Notes: generated by a model not told the origin, from the letters alone. Counted from the first letter of the stretch, positions 46,399 to 58,100 are shown. The stretch is DNA of 64,000 bases from Lycium barbarum (GCF_019175385.1 NC_083340.1:11048336-11112335), one strand, 5' to 3'. Made by a program: numbers and translations.

Positions 46399-47847
46399 TT
46401 GCCTAGCATTAAACACTGCATTGGCTGCGAATCTGCATTAAGGACGAGATACAATGGCAAAAGATATGAATCATTCAACATCGGCGTGGGATTGGTGCAA
46501 GCGCAAAATGAGGATAGCGAGAAGAATGTAGTACAAAGAAGCGTGTTGGTGAATTTGGGAAATACCTTCAGCCTTCTTCCTAACACAAGTTCGGCTTCCA
46601 GCTCAACCCAAAACATTTTCTTCACCATTTCTCCTCACCCAGCTCCTACATATACACCGCCAAGATACTCCATTAAACCAGAAGTTTTACAAGTCACGTT
46701 GATGCCTAATATCCAAAAGCCTGCACTTGCAGCACCCTTCACAGAAAACCAGCAAAATCAGCTAGCGGTATGCCCATACAAGAGATTGAGAAATGAAACG
46801 AATGCAATCAATTGGGATGACTCGGATAGAGAGCTCCACAATTTAATGAGAATTGTCGAAGAAGAGATGCGGACAAGAAATGTCCAAAGTTTAAGATATG
46901 AAAACTTGTGCATGCTTCCAAATGTTGAGTTGCCGCCAGGATTCAAAGTGCCAAAATTCAACACCTTCAATAGCAGAGGAAATCCTATTACGCACTTGAA
47001 GGACTATTGTAGCAGATTAATGGGAATTGGACACGATGAAGCCATACGAATGAAATTGTTCATTCAGAGCCTATCAGGGTTAGCATTAGATTGGTACACA
47101 GAACAAGACTTTCACAAATGGTACACATGGGAGGACATGGCCCGCGACTTTGTAGAACATTTCAAATTTAACATCGGGGTTAGTCTGAACCTTTATGATA
47201 TGCTTGAGATAGAAAGAATGCCACATGAGTCTTTTCAGGAATATGCCATCCGATGGAGATTGGAAGCTTCAAAGATACGCCCTCCATTACCTGAGAATGA
47301 GTTGATTTCAACTTTCATCCACATGCAAAAGGGCATATATTATGAAAAGTTGTTATGTGCGCGGTTACATGACTTCTCTGATCTAATTCAAATTGGAAAG
47401 CAAGTAGAAGCGGGCATTCAAGCAGAAAGAATTGTTGACACTTCATCAGTACAAGCTGAGACATTCAACAACTTGCAAGGCAAAAAGAGAGAAACCGACT
47501 CAGCTGTCAGGTCTACATATCAGCCGCAATCACGACAGAACTATCAAGTTTCGCGTGATCATATATCTCTTCACCAACGAGGCTTCCAATATCAAGCCGA
47601 TCAAGCACAGTCTAGCTTACAACATTCAGAGCACGTAAAATTCCGCACTTTTACTCCCCTTGAAGAGTCATTAACCAGCATATTTGAAAGAATGAAGGTC
47701 AAGGGACTCCTGAAGCCAAAGAAAGGATGGATCCCTAAAAGCCTACCGCCAGATTTTGATTGGTCCAAGAGTTGTGCTTACCACTCTAATATTCCAGGTC
47801 ATGACACGGAAATTGCCCGGCACTTAGGCATAAGATCCAGAACATGA
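46399..47847 (+). CDS. Ty3/gypsy gag-like protein, copy A
   Basis: Gag forms the virus-like particle that packages the element's RNA. The frame is open for 482 codons (from after TAG 46393), but it begins at TTG; the first in-frame ATG is 46702 (codon 102), leaving 381 codons. The conserved Retrotrans_gag region starts at about residue 177 with ELPPGFKVPKFNTFNSRGNP, followed by THLKDYCSRLMGIGHDEAIR, LDWYTEQDF, WEDMARDFVEHF and FQEYAIRWRLEASKIRPPLP. The C-terminal CAYHSNIPGHDTEIARHL resembles the end of Ogre/Tat gag, but the usual continuation into protease is lost: the frame stops at 47847 and the matching continuation lies in another frame with stops. The start is uncertain; a spliced leader could supply it. 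Retrotransposon protein, not a host gene. Confidence 0.7.
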   Translation: MPSIKHCIGCESALRTRYNGKRYESFNIGVGLVQAQNEDSEKNVVQRSVLVNLGNTFSLLPNTSSASSSTQNIFFTISPHPAPTYTPPRYSIKPEVLQVTLMPNIQKPALAAPFTENQQNQLAVCPYKRLRNETNAINWDDSDRELHNLMRIVEEEMRTRNVQSLRYENLCMLPNVELPPGFKVPKFNTFNSRGNPITHLKDYCSRLMGIGHDEAIRMKLFIQSLSGLALDWYTEQDFHKWYTWEDMARDFVEHFKFNIGVSLNLYDMLEIERMPHESFQEYAIRWRLEASKIRPPLPENELISTFIHMQKGIYYEKLLCARLHDFSDLIQIGKQVEAGIQAERIVDTSSVQAETFNNLQGKKRETDSAVRSTYQPQSRQNYQVSRDHISLHQRGFQYQADQAQSSLQHSEHVKFRTFTPLEESLTSIFERMKVKGLLKPKKGWIPKSLPPDFDWSKSCAYHSNIPGHDTEIARHLGIRSRT

Positions 47848-48176
47848 TCGAAAAGGACAAGATAAGCGTGCAACAAAATAAATTGTGCGACAATGATGGC
47901 CTCCAGTTGAAAATGCAATTATTGTTACCGGTGATCCATCAAAATTGGCACCGAGACATTTGAAAAGGAAGCGCGGAACTGAGTAAGATAATTGAAAGGA
48001 TCTACTGTCACTAGCATTCTCCATCCAGTTGCCTCATGATCAACTTTCCTTCTTGTAATTTTGCTAAAACTTTATATTATGAACTACGTTCGACCTGATT
48101 CCTGTTAGTAGGGGGATACGTAGGCGCCCATGTTGGGTTCGGTCTTAATATAGTGAAAAATTCCATTTTTCCCACA
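47848..48176 (+). other. Post-gag degenerate stretch with 3' module motif
   Basis: Remnants of the gag-protease junction are visible out of frame. At 48082-48126 is the motif 'TTCGACCTGATTCC' then 'GGATACGTAGGC', which recurs at 49045-49080 and, diverged, at 51643-51680. Confidence 0.5.
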
Positions 48177-48359
48177 AAGCAACACTGGGGCAGCTTTGCA
48201 AATGACCTATCATTATTCGACAAAAGCATGAATCGAAAAGCAACACTGGGGCAGCTTTGCAAATGACCTATCATTATTCGACAAAAGCATGAATCGAAAA
48301 GCAACACTGGGGCAGCTTTGCAAATGGCCTATCATTATTCGATAAAAGCGTGAATCAAA
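48177..48359 (+). repeat. Three 61-bp tandem repeats in the retroelement 3' region
   Basis: AAGCAACACTGGGGCAGCTT begins units at 48177, 48238 and 48299, each running to GAATC; the third differs at a few bases. A matching set lies in region B at 63093-63275. Confidence 0.9.
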
Positions 48360-48780
48360 ATCTCGAGCAATATATTAGCGTCACTAGATTGTTGCAATGC
48401 AATCACCTCAAGAAATGCAGATTCAACGCCAAAGCTTTGGTGTTCAGTGCAAGGCAACCATTTTATTTTACACTAACAAATCTTCTTTGAGTAACGCAGG
48501 GGCATATTTTAGCTATTTTTGAAGGATATCGCACAGTATCAAGTCGGCAATTGCAAGATTCAGATAGAGCAAAGGGAAAAGTCAACTTAATACTAATTAA
48601 ATTTGAAACTTACAAATTTCTTTGAGTGCAGGAACTTTTTTGGATGCAAATTTTGGCAGGGTAGAAGGTTCCCAAATCTTCGGCATTACATCATGAATAT
48701 TTACTGCTGCAAATTACGTACTGCGTCAAACTCATCTCACCGCACTAATTTTATTAAACATAAATCAAGCACTACATTTA
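48360..48780 (+). other. Retroelement 3' region, unique spacer
   Basis: No coding sequence. The phrase AACGCAGGGGCATATTTTAG and a 'TTTCTTTGAGTGCAGGAACT' phrase recur in diverged form further downstream, in keeping with a modular 3' region. Confidence 0.3.
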
Positions 48781-48896
48781 GGCTCGTCCGCCTTTAATAG
48801 GACATTTTAGGCTCGTCCACCTTTAATAGGACATTTTAGGTTCGTCCGCCTTTAATAGGACATTTTGGGCTTGACCGCCTTTTATATATCGCATGG
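48781..48896 (+). repeat. Four 29-bp tandem repeats
   Basis: GGCTCGTCCGCCTTTAATAG starts units at 48781, 48810 and 48839; a diverged fourth, GGCTTGACCGCC, starts at 48868. They lead directly into the first GCACCGCC-type units. Confidence 0.85.
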
Positions 48897-49015
48897 GCTG
48901 TGCACCGCCCCTTTGAAATTTTTGCATAAGGCTGAGCACCGCCTTTTATATGTTGCGTGGGATGTGCACCGCCCCTTTGAAATTTTAGCATAAGACCGAG
49001 CACCGCCTTCTATCT
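48894..49015 (+). repeat. Two early GCACCGCC-type units
   Basis: Two ~65-bp units, each with GTGCACCGCCCCTTTGAAAT and GAGCACCGCCTT. They are simpler relatives of the large array at 49741-51215. Confidence 0.75.
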
Positions 49016-49740
49016 CAATTTTATTCTGCTTTGTAATCTGAACTACGCTCGACCTGATTCCCGTGGGGATACGTAGGCAGCCTATATAGGCTCGGTCTCG
49101 CCATTTTAAAAGCTCAACATCCCTTGCACCAGAAACTGGGACAATTTTTTTTTTTTAAAGGTATCGCCGCAAGATAACATCGAGAGACTCGGGAGAATAT
49201 TGTTCAACAGAGTCGTCGGGCAGGAGAAAACTTCGGAAAAAGGGGCATTCGCTTTGTTTCACAATGTGTCACAGTTCCGAGTTCAGCAGAAATTATTTAT
49301 TACCATACATATATTTTACTATGTCTATTTTTCGAAATAATGTGATTCTAATCAGACTGTTTACTAGTCGGCCAAGACTTAAAATGAGCGGAGGTTACAA
49401 GTTCATACGAAGCTGGAGGCATGAAGCGCAAAGAGCCAGATTCTCCAAGTCAACGCGAATCAACCCCCTCCCAAAACTTACAAAATTTTCTTTGGATGCA
49501 GGTTTCCAAGTTGCAGAAGCCAAAATATGTACGGCCTTGTAAGGATGGCGCGTCAAACGGTTTGAGCATTCTTCTATCAATTATGCCTTCAAGTATCATT
49601 AACCTTCGACAATCACAATAAGCTAATCTTGCAAATTATTTTTTATCAACACACAAATATTTTCTATTGCTTTCGAATGCATTACTTTATTTACTTTCAA
49701 ATGCCCATGCGTACGCTCGCGGCCGCATTGCACTGCACCT
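49016..49740 (+). other. Retroelement 3' region between repeat arrays
   Basis: Contains the second CGACCTGATTCC...GGATACGTAGGC motif (49045-49080) and an AACTGGGACAATTTTTTTTT phrase at 49135. Short open frames (49264-49542) have no family match. Confidence 0.4.
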
Positions 49741-51215
49741 GCATTGCTCACCGCCCTTTATTACTGCCTGGGCCATGCACCGTCCTTTTTAAATTTCTGC
49801 ATAAGGCTGTGCACCGCCTTTCATATAATGCATGGGCTGCGCACCGCCCTTTGCATCGCTTTCATATTGCCTGGGCCATGCACCGCCCTTTTAAATTTCT
49901 GCATAAGGCCATGCACCGCCTTTCATATGATGCATGGGCTGCGCACCGCCCTTCTCATCGTTTTCATATATTGCCTGGGCCATGCACCGCCCTTTTAAAT
50001 TTCTGCATAAGGCCATGCACCGCCTTTCATATGATGCATGAGCTGCGCACCGCTCTTTGCATCGCTTTCATATATTTACTGGGCCATGCACCGCCCTTTT
50101 AAATTTCTGCATAAGGCCATGCACCGCCTTTCATATGATGCATGAGCTGCGCATCGCTCTTCGCATCGCTTTTATATTGCCTGGGCCATGCACCGCCCTT
50201 TTAAATTTCAGCATAAGGCCATGCACCGCCTTTCATATGATGCATGGGCTGCGCACCGCCCTTCGCATCGCTTTCATATATTGTCTGGGCCATGCACCGC
50301 CCTTTTAAATTTCTGCATAAGGCCATGCACCGCCTTTCATATGATGCATGAGCTGTGCACCGCTCTTTGCATCGCTTTCATATATTTACTGGGCCATGCA
50401 CCGCCCTTTTAAATTTCTGCATAAGGCCATGCACCGCCTTTCATATGATGCATGAGCTGTGCACCGCTCTTTGCATCGCTTTCATATATTTACTGGGCCA
50501 TGCACCGCCCTTTTAAATTTCTGCATAAGGCCATGCACCGCCTTTCATATGATGCATGAGCTGCGCACCGCTCTTCGCATCGCTTTCATATTGCCTGGGC
50601 CATGCACCGCCCTTTTAAATTTCAGCATAAGGCCATGCACCGCCTTTCATATGATGCATGAGCTGCGCACCGCTCTTCGCATCGCTTTCATATTTACTGG
50701 GCCATGCACCGCCCTTTTAAATTTCTGCATAAGGCCATGCACCGCCTTTCATATGATGCATGGGCTGCGCACCGCCCTTTGCATCGCTTTCATATTTACT
50801 GGGCCATGCACCGCCCTTTTAAATTTCTGCATAAGGCCATGCACCGCCTTTCATATGATGCATGAGCTGCGCACCGCTCTTCGCATCGCTTTTATATTGC
50901 CTGGGCCATGCACCGCCCTTTTAAATTTCTGCATAAGGCCATGCACCGCCTTTCATATGATTCATGAGCTGCGCACCGCTCTTCGCATCGCTTTTATATT
51001 GCCTGGGCCATGCACCGCCCTTTTAAATTTCAGCATAAGGCCATGCACCGCCTTTCATATGATGCATGGGCTGCGCACCGCCCTTCGCATCGCTTTCATA
51101 TATTGCCTGGGCCATGCACCACCCTTTTAAAATTTCTGCATAAGGCTGAACACCGACTTTCATATATCACATGGGCCATGCACCGCCCTTTTTAAATTTT
51201 TGCATAAGACATCGC
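49741..51215 (+). repeat. Satellite-like array of about fourteen 102-104-bp units
   Basis: The phrase GGGCCATGCACCGCC marks successive units at 49770, 49873, 49977, 50081, 50183, 50287, 50391, 50495, 50597, 50699, 50801, 50903, 51005 and 51109, with spacings of 102-104. Each unit is itself threefold: GGCCATGCACCGCCC..., GGCCATGCACCGCCTTTC... and GCTGCGCACCGC.... Frames running through it (up to 223 codons) are by-products of the repeat. The array sits in the 3' untranslated part of the Ogre/Tat-like element, a place known to give rise to satellite repeats in plants. In region B the equivalent position lies beyond the window. Confidence 0.95.
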
Positions 51216-51796
51216 ACCGCACCGCACCTGCCCTGTCTTGTTATTATTTTATTAATGCCCTGCATATGCTCGCAGCCGCATTGCACCGCACTTGCATCGC
51301 TGTATTTCAATATTTACTCTTACTGACTATTTTCATCTAGTTTTTAGTTTCGCAGGAGTTTTAGCGCAACGTGGAACTATTTCTTCGGCAGCGAACTGGG
51401 GCAATACGTCGGGAAGGACAAGCAGACTTCTCGACAAGGGTCAAAGATCTACCTCGAACACTCGGCTCCAAATCCAAATCTCCCGTTCACATTCCAGCAC
51501 AATCAATTTTCAGGTTTCTATCACAATACCCAGTGTCATCATAATTCGACACTGGGACAATATATTTTTTTTTTTTGCGAAGATTCGCATCGAATCGTGA
51601 GTTACCAGTCATAGGTGTCGTAGTCTTCCCAGAACTACACACGGCCTGATTCTCGTGCAACCCGGGATATGTAGGCGATTCAGAGACCAGAGTTCGGCCG
51701 TAATTTTCTTTACCCTTAGTCCTCCACAATCCTTTAGCCGGGACAAAATAGGCTACTAAGTCAACGTCTTTGCCCGAAAATTCTTTCATCATTGTC
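51216..51796 (+). other. Retroelement 3' region before the polypurine tract
   Basis: Carries the third, diverged 3' module (CACGGCCTGATTCTCGTG then GGATATGTAGGC, 51640-51680) and two ACTGGGRCAATA phrases at 51392 and 51550. No coding sequence. Confidence 0.4.
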
Positions 51797-51814
51797 AGGC
51801 AAAGAGGGACAAGT
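51797..51814 (+). other. Polypurine tract
   Basis: AGGCAAAGAGGGACAAGT directly precedes the TG of the LTR, the position where plus-strand DNA synthesis is primed in LTR retrotransposons. Confidence 0.7.
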
Positions 51815-52101
51815 TGTTGACACCCAATTTTGTCCCGCCTCTCCCCCGAAATACCTATTAATACTTCTAGTGTTTTGAGAAATTAAAAAATATGCATTTA
51901 AATTTTACTATAATTATTAGTCTTTTATTAACACCCACGTTTTATTATTCCGCTGCAGTTATTATTATTATTATTATAATTATAATAATTATTATTATTA
52001 TTATTATTACTATTATTATTATTATTATTATTATTGTTATTATTATTCTTAAATTATCATTTTATTACTAATTGTCATTAATTATTATTTCTTGTTATTT
52101 C

Positions 52102-52147
<46 letters not shown>

Positions 52148-55146
52148 CATTATTATCAGCGTTATTTTGTTATCAATTATTAATCATCATTATCATCGTT
52201 ATTTTATTATTAATTATTATCATTGTTTTATCAATAATTGTTATTTATTATTATTATTATTATTATCATTATTATCTTATTATTATCACTATTATTGTTA
52301 TTATTATTTTATTAACATTTTGCCACTATCAATAATTGTTATTTATTATTATTATTTTATTATTAATTATTATCATCTTTATTATTAATAATTATTATCA
52401 TTTTTTAATTATCAATATTTGTTATTACTATTATTATTATATCTATTATTATTTTTTATCACCATTATCATCAATATTATCATTATTACCATTATCATTA
52501 TTTGTTATTAGCAGTATTACTACCGCTATTTATTTGCTGCTATTATTTAGTATTATTCAAACTTGCATTTTTCAACGTTTCTACCAACTTCCGCATACGC
52601 ATCGCATTTACTTCGCACATTTTAATGATAGCGTTTGTTATTAAATATTATTGCACGGTCATTTGCGACATCATATAATTTTTACCCGGGTCTTTTACAA
52701 TTACACATTTTTCGTACTAGGTGATATTCTGGTACCCTTGGTACATCGTTAATCAAAATGGGTCTTTTATTCAAATTTAGAGGCCAAACTATTTCTTGCA
52801 CTCAGTCCGTATTTTGACTTACCGGACCCCAAATCAAAGTCCGATTAACTCCTAATATTTGTTGGACTAGACCACGTTTTTATCCCATTTTTTTAGACCA
52901 GTACATGTTTTAATTCACTAGTCCATCCTTTTAGAACCCAGTCTAAAATTGACCCGGTCCACGGATGGACCGGGTCCGATACATTTTTCATCAAAATAAG
53001 GGTTTCCCCTCATTTTTTCCGCTTCCGCCTCTTCTTCTTCCTTTCTCCTCTTTCCCTTCACCCCCCAAAAAACCCTAGCCGCCTCTTCTCCTTTCCCGCC
53101 TCTCGCCGCCGCTCCCACTTCCCCCCTTTCCCTCCTTCTTCTCCGCTCCCCACTCACCCTTGTCCCCCACTTCTCTCTCTCCCGCTCCTCCTTCCCTTTT
53201 TCAGTACAAAACAACAAAAAACAGAAGCTATAAAGGGAAACAGAGAACAGTAAGAACGGGGGCTACAACACGAACAGAAAAACGGACCACAATCTTCTGA
53301 AAAAGAAACGAAATTTCTCGTGGTCAAAAACCCCTTGGAAAAAATCAGAAATCGAAAAAAAAGAAAAGGGGGAGGGTTTTTTGGAGTCACGAAATTCCCC
53401 AAGAATTAGGTTTGGAAGTCCCAAAAATCCCCCTGAAAATTAAAGTTCTGAAAAACAAGTTTTCCAGTGGCAAAAATCACCTAAGCAATATTAGTTCAAC
53501 AACTTTATTTCTGAATATTGAGTAAAAATCCAGTCATTTTGTTTTCGTTTGCGCTGGTTGTGCTCGGATTTAACGAGTATTCGAGGGTGAATCGGAGACC
53601 CCTGCCCCACTTCGCTGCACCCGAAGCAGGTAATTTCCCTTTTCCATTTATTCTTTTGCATTTTTTCGTTTCTTTGGTTGCTAGGTGTTAGCTTAAATTT
53701 GTCATTTTTTTGTGATTAAGAATGTTCATGTGATGAGTTAATTAGCTAAATAATGTTCTTTTCTGTGTTAGTTCATTTTACTATTTCTGTGTGATTTGCG
53801 TACGTAGTAGTCTAAACATATGTATATGTGTTAGAATAGCTGGTCCGTGTTGAATCATATTCGTGTTCAATCTTGATTTTAGATTGAAAAAAGGAATAAA
53901 GATTATATGAATCAATTTAACTAGTAATTTAATTAATGATTATGTGAACTAGTTTAATAGTGGTGATTAGTTTGCTGTTGCATTCATTAGAAAGTATACT
54001 ATGTTTAGTCTGCTCATATAAACATGCTTTAGAAGCCATTTGGTCTAGACTGTTTATGCTAAGTATGCATTATATATTGGTTGTGTTCTAGTTAATCACG
54101 ATTTACAGGCTGTTTTGTTAGAATTGATTAAGTAGGCAGATTTAGAGGTCGTTTGATCAAGCGAGCTAGTGAGGATTTCAACATATATTAAATGTTCAGG
54201 ATGTCTGGCATAATACCATGACTTCTTAAAGTTGATTATGTCATAGTTGCTGTGTTGATTGTTATTTCCCTTTAGATAGGAGTTGATGGTATATTGTGTA
54301 CCAAAGAGTCTGTTCATTCGTTGTACCTGATTAATCTGTTGCTTTTTTCTTAGAACAATAATAGCTTTTGTCACAATCGGATACTAATCTTTATCTCTTT
54401 TCCCCTTTCTTTTACATGTACACATCGGAGCAAACGGAGTCTTAATTTGGGACTTTATCAAAACAAAGTCTCAAGATGAGACTCGGCACACCCATCCATA
54501 GAGTCATCTCGTTCCGCAATTCTTAGATCACATCGGGTAGGCGAAACTCGTTAGAAGCCGCCTGTAACATTTTTTTTTTTTTTACCATTCATTTTCTTTC
54601 ATCCATTTTATGATTGCTAATTTGTCTGCGTTTTGGATTGTGCGTGGCTTAAAATTAGAGGGAGAACCTATGATTCATGTATGATTAGAAAGGGGTAGAT
54701 TCTATCATTTAGGATTACCGCTCTGAACATCAAGTACTTATTTTCACCATATAGAGTGCATCATTCATATAATAATATTTTAAACTTTGTTAGCTATAAG
54801 TTATCTTTTTGCTGTTTTTTCTTTCTTTTTCTCAAAAGCTATTTTCTTAAATTTTAAACCTCAATTAATTAACCTAAGATTGGCCGGATAATCGTGTTTA
54901 ACGGATTCTAAAAGATGCCTAACCCCTTCCCTTTAGGATGATATAGAACCCTTACCTAGAATCACACTGGTTAAGCAGACCATTAACAGAGGTTTAGTTT
55001 TAACTTTACCTTAGTTAATAATTAGGTGTCTTAATTCACCGTAAAAATCAATTAGGTGGCGACTCCTTAAAATAAACAAAGCATATTTAAGAATCTCCAA
55101 TATGTTGTACTCCGCTTCAACTCCCGGGTTAAAATGGGGTATAACA
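51815..55146 (+). mobile_element. Ogre/Tat-like LTR, shared between two internal regions
   Basis: The 3332-bp LTR begins TGTTGACACCCAATTTTGTC, the standard start of Solanaceae Ogre LTRs, and ends GGGGTATAACA. The polypurine tract precedes it and the primer binding site follows it, so one LTR serves as the 3' LTR of region A and the 5' LTR of region B. Its first part is a long ATT/TTA microsatellite (51955-52560). A pyrimidine-rich stretch at 53010-53200 may mark the leader after the transcription start. Short open frames here are not genes. Confidence 0.85.
51955..52560. repeat. Long interrupted (ATT)n microsatellite in the LTR
   Basis: About 600 bases dominated by ATT/TTA triplets, with interruptions such as ATCATC and GTTATT. 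A 98-codon Leu/Ile/Tyr-rich frame at 52092-52388 is produced by it. Confidence 0.95.
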
Positions 55147-55149
55147 GCT

Positions 55150-55167
55150 TGGCAACTCCGCTGGGGA
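55150..55167 (+). other. Primer binding site
   Basis: TGGCAACTCCGCTGGGGA begins four bases after the LTR end. Its complement ends in GCCA, as a tRNA 3' end does. It differs slightly from the tRNA-Arg-type site I know from Ogre elements (TGGCGACTCTGCTGGGGA). Confidence 0.75.
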
Positions 55168-58100
55168 TTTTTAGGTTCTTGACCATAACAACTTAGGTTA
55201 ATAATTAATTTGTTGGATGTTTGGTTGTTTTTCTTTATTTTCCCCTTTATTGTTACTTCATTTGTTTTTCTTTTATGTTCTTTTAAGTGATTGCTTTATT
55301 ATGTGAAATTTTCTATGTAATAATATGTTACTGCTTTCCTTAAATTGGCATTCCGGTCATATTTCCTCCATTTCTGGAGAACTCACACTATCACCCGTAC
55401 ACGCGAGGTGTGTTTTGCGCACCCGCAAAATTTTCTTCGTAGAATCCAAATTTTAGGAGAGTTGGCGTATGCGCGGGGTGCCCGAGTAACGGGGACCGCG
55501 TAGCCTTCTCACTCGAGTAGTCCGCTCGGGAACCCTGTGTCTAGTAAGCCAAATCTCAGAAAACCTTAAGATAGAGCTTTGCCACCAATTTTATTAAGTC
55601 ATGCATGCATAAGCCTTAGGTGGGTCGGTCCTTGGTAGCGACTCCACAATTAGGAAACCTACCAAATTGTCGACGGGTTTCATAACCCAACGACCAACAA
55701 GCATATTATGTGTAACGCGATAATGATAGAAGGATCCAAGCTTAATCATGACATGTCGAGTTTGGGAATCATTTCTTTTCCTTTTTCGTCGCCCCGTTGT
55801 TGTTTGGCAAAAAAAAAAAAAAAAAAAAAAAAAAATCTCTTTCATTCCTGTTACTTTAGCATCTTTATGTGTTTACGTTTGTTGTTTGTTTAGTCTAGAT
55901 TTTCCTTGCTTAATCATATGTTAATTAGTTTAATCTGCAACATGTGACTAGTATTAATTCATGATTGTGACTCATGTGTGTGTTGTCTTATCTAACAATT
56001 TGAGCTGCTTATTTTGTATCTAAAAAGTTATGTTCTGCACAGTGGTATGCATATTTGGAGTCGTGTGCTAAGTTGTGCTTATTTGTGTTGAGACTTGGTC
56101 AAGTTGTTTAATGAAGTAAGATATAGAGAGCCTGTGCATTCTTTATGATCATGTGATAGTGTTCGCTTTGGTACTTGCATCATCATCATATTAGCTTAAG
56201 AACCATAATTTGATTAAACTCAATATACTTCCAGTAGGAGCAACATTTTTTCGTTTACTTTGGAATCGAGGTCATATGAGGCAACCAGTTTATTGAGAAA
56301 TGAATTCTCTTCCTAACCTGTTATGTTGTTCACTCAAGCATACTTCATTATCATGAGCTGTTAAAGATTGTATGTCAAACATGCGATGGTAAAGTTACAC
56401 TGAAATTGAATAGAGTTGCAAATTCTCTTGTTTAGGGGAAAGATCCCACTTTAAACCAGTAGTTAACCAGGATTTCCAAACCAGACCATACACTCTTTAG
56501 TCTATTATGTGTTTGATTGAGGTTTAACTTGTGCAAAGAATCTTTAAAAGAGCTACTGGACATGTTTTTGAAGTTTGTTTGGTTTTAGTCAACCCACTTT
56601 CTTTAAATATATATGTAGTTTAAGATACATAGCAGCTCTGTTTGAATTAATTGCTTTTAAATGTTAAGATAAAGGATAGTCTTGCGGATCTGATTTGAGC
56701 TTTAATTTGTTCAATTGTTAAAGAGTTGTTTGTGCTAAATTAAGTGATCAACTACATTTATATTAGCTCATGAACTGTGGTATGTGTTTTACCTGATCCT
56801 GCTCCATTGAGAATGTCGGCTGAAACAGTCAAGCTCCGTCACTAAACTTCTGTTTTAAGGATGAAATGAACAGTGTGCATTCTGCTTGGGAATTTCTTTT
56901 TCCAGAACCTTTATCTCTTATGTGTTATATGCCAAACCTGTCATTTTCATATGATTCAGAGCTCTTTTTCTCTTAATGGTTTCCCTATTGTCTTATGGTT
57001 GTCATGTCGGCCGAAAGCCAAGACAAGCTTTGGGTTCGGTTCAGCCTCCTCTGATGGCCCGCCATGCCTAAGGTTCTAGAGACCTTTTGACCTTGTGCGG
57101 CATTAGGATGTGGATGGTGGTAACCCCTTTTGTTGCTTATGTCTTTTGAGTGGAGGTCTTGTGGTGATGTTTATGATCAACCTTTAAGCTCACTAGTTCT
57201 TGAAAGCAAACCTGTTAAGTTGGGTATTTGGCTCTCTAGCATTTATGATTAGACTTTTGTTTGTTCTCAGTTGAGTTTTTAGTGTGCTTATATCTGGCAT
57301 TTAAGGCTACTGTCAGTTCTGTAATCTTTTCACAATGTTCATATGCAGTCGGATCCCTTTAGCTAAACTAAGCACCTACTTTGAGCACCTTGGAGTATAT
57401 TTGTTATCTTGGCTGGATATGTGTTGGTCTTGACAATATGGGATATGTGTTGGTCTTGACAATACGAGGTTGTGTTTTTAACAAATTGCTTTTTAAATAA
57501 AGTAGATTCCAATATCCTTGGCCTTAAGGGATCAACATCTATACCCTATTAACTGGTGATTTCTGAATACTTTGGTCGTAATGAAATCTGTTCATAATAG
57601 TCATCTCTTCTTCAAGTCTTGAAATTAACACTTTAGTCACAACTCCGACTTGTTTAAATGCAAAGGAAGAGTAAGCTTGAGTTTCAGGTCTGTTACAATT
57701 GAAACCTTTGATCTGTCTAGTAATTAGATGAGTACTCAGCTGATAAGGATTGTTTAGTTCATTTTTTTTCAATCGTAACAGACCTGTCTAGTATAAATCA
57801 GACTCGAATTGGTGTGCTCATTGGCTTTGTCAGTCAGTCTATATCAGTTTTTGTCACACATTTGCTTAGTTTAGCTGTTCAGTCCAGTAAATGTTTGTTC
57901 ATTCTGTTTGCATTTCGTTTGAGTGCCTTAGTTTAAGTGTCTATCTATGAAGTTTTGAGTGTTCACCACGTATAGACTTTTGAAGTTGTTTGGCTATTTA
58001 GTTACGAATCTTCAATATGTCATTGATTGTTTATATATTTTAGTGTAGCTGGTTGTTAGATAAATTTGGTTATCATGCGTATGGTTTCTGTACTAACAGA

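Larger units (their letters stand above)
40597..51814 (+). mobile_element. Ogre/Tat-like non-autonomous retrotransposon, internal region A
   Basis: An 11.2-kb internal region: a 5.8-kb leader, a gag-like frame, a modular repeat-rich 3' region and a polypurine tract that ends directly at the LTR (51815). It starts abruptly at 40597, the equivalent of 55509, so the upstream LTR, primer site and about 360 bases of leader are missing. No protease, reverse transcriptase, RNase H or integrase segment was recognised on either strand, so it depends on a helper element. The first 8.49 kb are almost identical to 55509-64000. Confidence 0.8.

Noticed and set aside
46392..46628. Minus-strand frame opposite gag (and its copy at 61308-61544)
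   Set aside because: It is a shadow of the gag frame with no family resemblance of its own.
50459..51130. 223-codon open frame with repeating HRPFKF/CTAFHMMH-like peptides
   Set aside because: It is produced by the 102-104-bp tandem array, and the 104-base units shift frame. No start context or promoter supports it.
48177..51215. Regularly spaced repeats resembling a CRISPR array
   Set aside because: The units are contiguous tandem repeats without unique spacers, in a plant retrotransposon.
52092..52388. 98-codon Leu/Ile/Tyr-rich frame
   Set aside because: It is translated from the ATT microsatellite in the LTR.
52918..53402. Minus-strand Arg/Glu/Gly-rich frames
   Set aside because: They arise opposite a pyrimidine-rich LTR segment and have no independent evidence.
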